From NCBI GenBank assembly GCA_023418535.1, contig JAEZZN010000024.1, forward strand, positions 1 through 6,048: a stretch of DNA of 6,048 nt, read 5' to 3'. This DNA comes from Bacillota bacterium (GTDB lineage Bacteria; Bacillota_A; Clostridia; Tissierellales; Peptoniphilaceae). Shown piece by piece: positions 5,773-6,048 of this stretch. A model generated the notes under the pieces. The model did not search any database and was not told the DNA's origin. It was given only the letters and a program-made list of their open reading frames with translations. Made by a program: the position numbers and the translations under genes. Within the stretch, counting starts at the first letter, position 1; each line of letters opens with the position of its first letter.

Positions 5773-5849
5773 GTGTCATTAGCTCAGCTGGATAGAGCGT
5801 CTGGCTACGGACCAGAAGGTCGAGGGTTCGAATCCTTTATGACACGCCA
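5773..5849 (+). tRNA. tRNA-Arg (ACG)
   Basis: 77 bases with encoded CCA. The acceptor GTGTCAT pairs perfectly with ATGACAC, the discriminator is G, the anticodon arm is TCTGG-CTACGGA-CCAGA, and the T loop is TTCGAAT. The anticodon ACG is normally deaminated to ICG by TadA and reads CGT, CGC and CGA. Only 14 bases separate it from the preceding palindrome and I see no promoter of its own, so it probably depends on read-through from the tRNA-Met promoter. Confidence 0.95.
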
Positions 5850-5882
5850 AAAAGAAACATGAAATATGTTTCTTTTTTTTTT
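5850..5882 (+). terminator. Strong rho-independent terminator of the tRNA cluster
   Basis: Perfect stem AAAGAAACAT (5851-5860) / ATGTTTCTTT (5866-5875) with the five-base loop GAAAT, followed by an unbroken T run to 5882. It begins immediately after the CCA end of tRNA-Arg and closes the tRNA transcription unit. Confidence 0.9.
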
Positions 5883-5928
5883 ATTTTAAATATTATATAA
5901 CTGAATGTTTAATTATTTTTCAAAATCA

Positions 5929-6048
5929 AAACTACCAGCTTAGCTGGTAGTTTGCACTGCGCCTATAAGGCGCGAATACCGGCACGCCCCTATTGGGGCT
6001 CCGAGTATTCTATCACACGCACCACTATCCCAACTACTGCTGAAGCAG
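5929..6048. mobile_element. GC-rich multi-hairpin element, possible end of an IS200/IS605-type element (partial)
   Basis: Composition changes abruptly from the AT-rich background to about 54% GC over 5931-6048. Four stem-loops follow one another: AAACTACCAGCT/AGCTGGTAGTTT (5929-5953, one-base loop); GCGCCT/AGGCGC (5959-5973, loop ATA); a 37-base hairpin (5974-6010) with outer GAATAC/GTATTC, CGG/CCG and inner GCCCC/GGGGC around TATT; and CTGCT/AGCAG (6037-6048). I see no convincing coding frame on either strand. Such strings of hairpins are seen at ends of IS200/IS605-family elements, where hairpins are recognised by the TnpA transposase, and in structured RNAs made by such elements. No tnpA or tnpB is within the window, so the assignment is tentative; a dispersed structured repeat or a non-coding RNA gene are alternatives. 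Confidence 0.4.

Noticed and set aside
5929..6048. CRISPR array or fourth tRNA in the GC-rich right end
   Set aside because: There are no regularly spaced direct repeats, only different inverted repeats, and no cloverleaf with T-loop TTCnAnn can be built.

Overview
The window looks like chromosome of a low-GC (roughly 25-30% GC by eye) Gram-positive anaerobe. Genes use A/T-ending codons, ribosome binding sites are of the GGAGG type, and all three tRNA genes encode their CCA end. A RuvC resolvase argues against Bacilli, which normally use RecU, and favours a clostridial or tissierellial lineage; something like the Peptoniphilaceae (Parvimonas, Helcococcus, Anaerococcus, Finegoldia) is my best guess, but I cannot assign a genus.

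The left part (1-1400) is a minus-strand operon: an unrecognised 238-aa protein gene, then ruvC, then the first 31 codons of ruvA, cut by the window edge. The genes are 2 to 7 bases apart, and a sigma-A-type promoter can be drawn upstream. About 380 bases of very AT-rich non-coding DNA follow, ending in the terminator of the next gene. That gene is a complete L-lactate dehydrogenase (ldh, minus strand). Its promoter has consensus boxes overlapped by an imperfect dyad resembling a Rex (NADH/NAD+ sensor) operator.

The middle (2800-5401) is a folate salvage locus. folT, a folate-specific ECF transporter S component, runs leftward. folC, folylpolyglutamate synthase, runs rightward from a shared divergent region holding a perfect 13-bp palindrome. 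folC probably starts at a TTG at 3450, not at the upstream ATG at 3360, and its first codons are four copies of a 9-bp repeat encoding Asn-Lys-Leu. A second, different ECF S component follows folC and is probably co-transcribed. The model is that FolT imports folate, FolC traps it by polyglutamylation, and the second S component imports another vitamin or precursor. The shared ECF energising module (EcfA/EcfA'/EcfT) is not in the window.

The right part (5520-5882) is a tRNA cluster, Met(CAT)-Gly(GCC)-Arg(ACG), behind a near-perfect promoter (TTGACA-17-TATTAT). A perfect 30-base palindrome separates tRNA-Gly from tRNA-Arg, and a strong terminator closes the unit. From about 5929 to the edge the composition jumps to about 54% GC and the DNA folds into four successive hairpins without an evident gene. 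This looks like the end of a foreign structured element, possibly of the IS200/IS605 type, and is the least explained part of the window together with the unknown ruvC-linked protein and the second S component.
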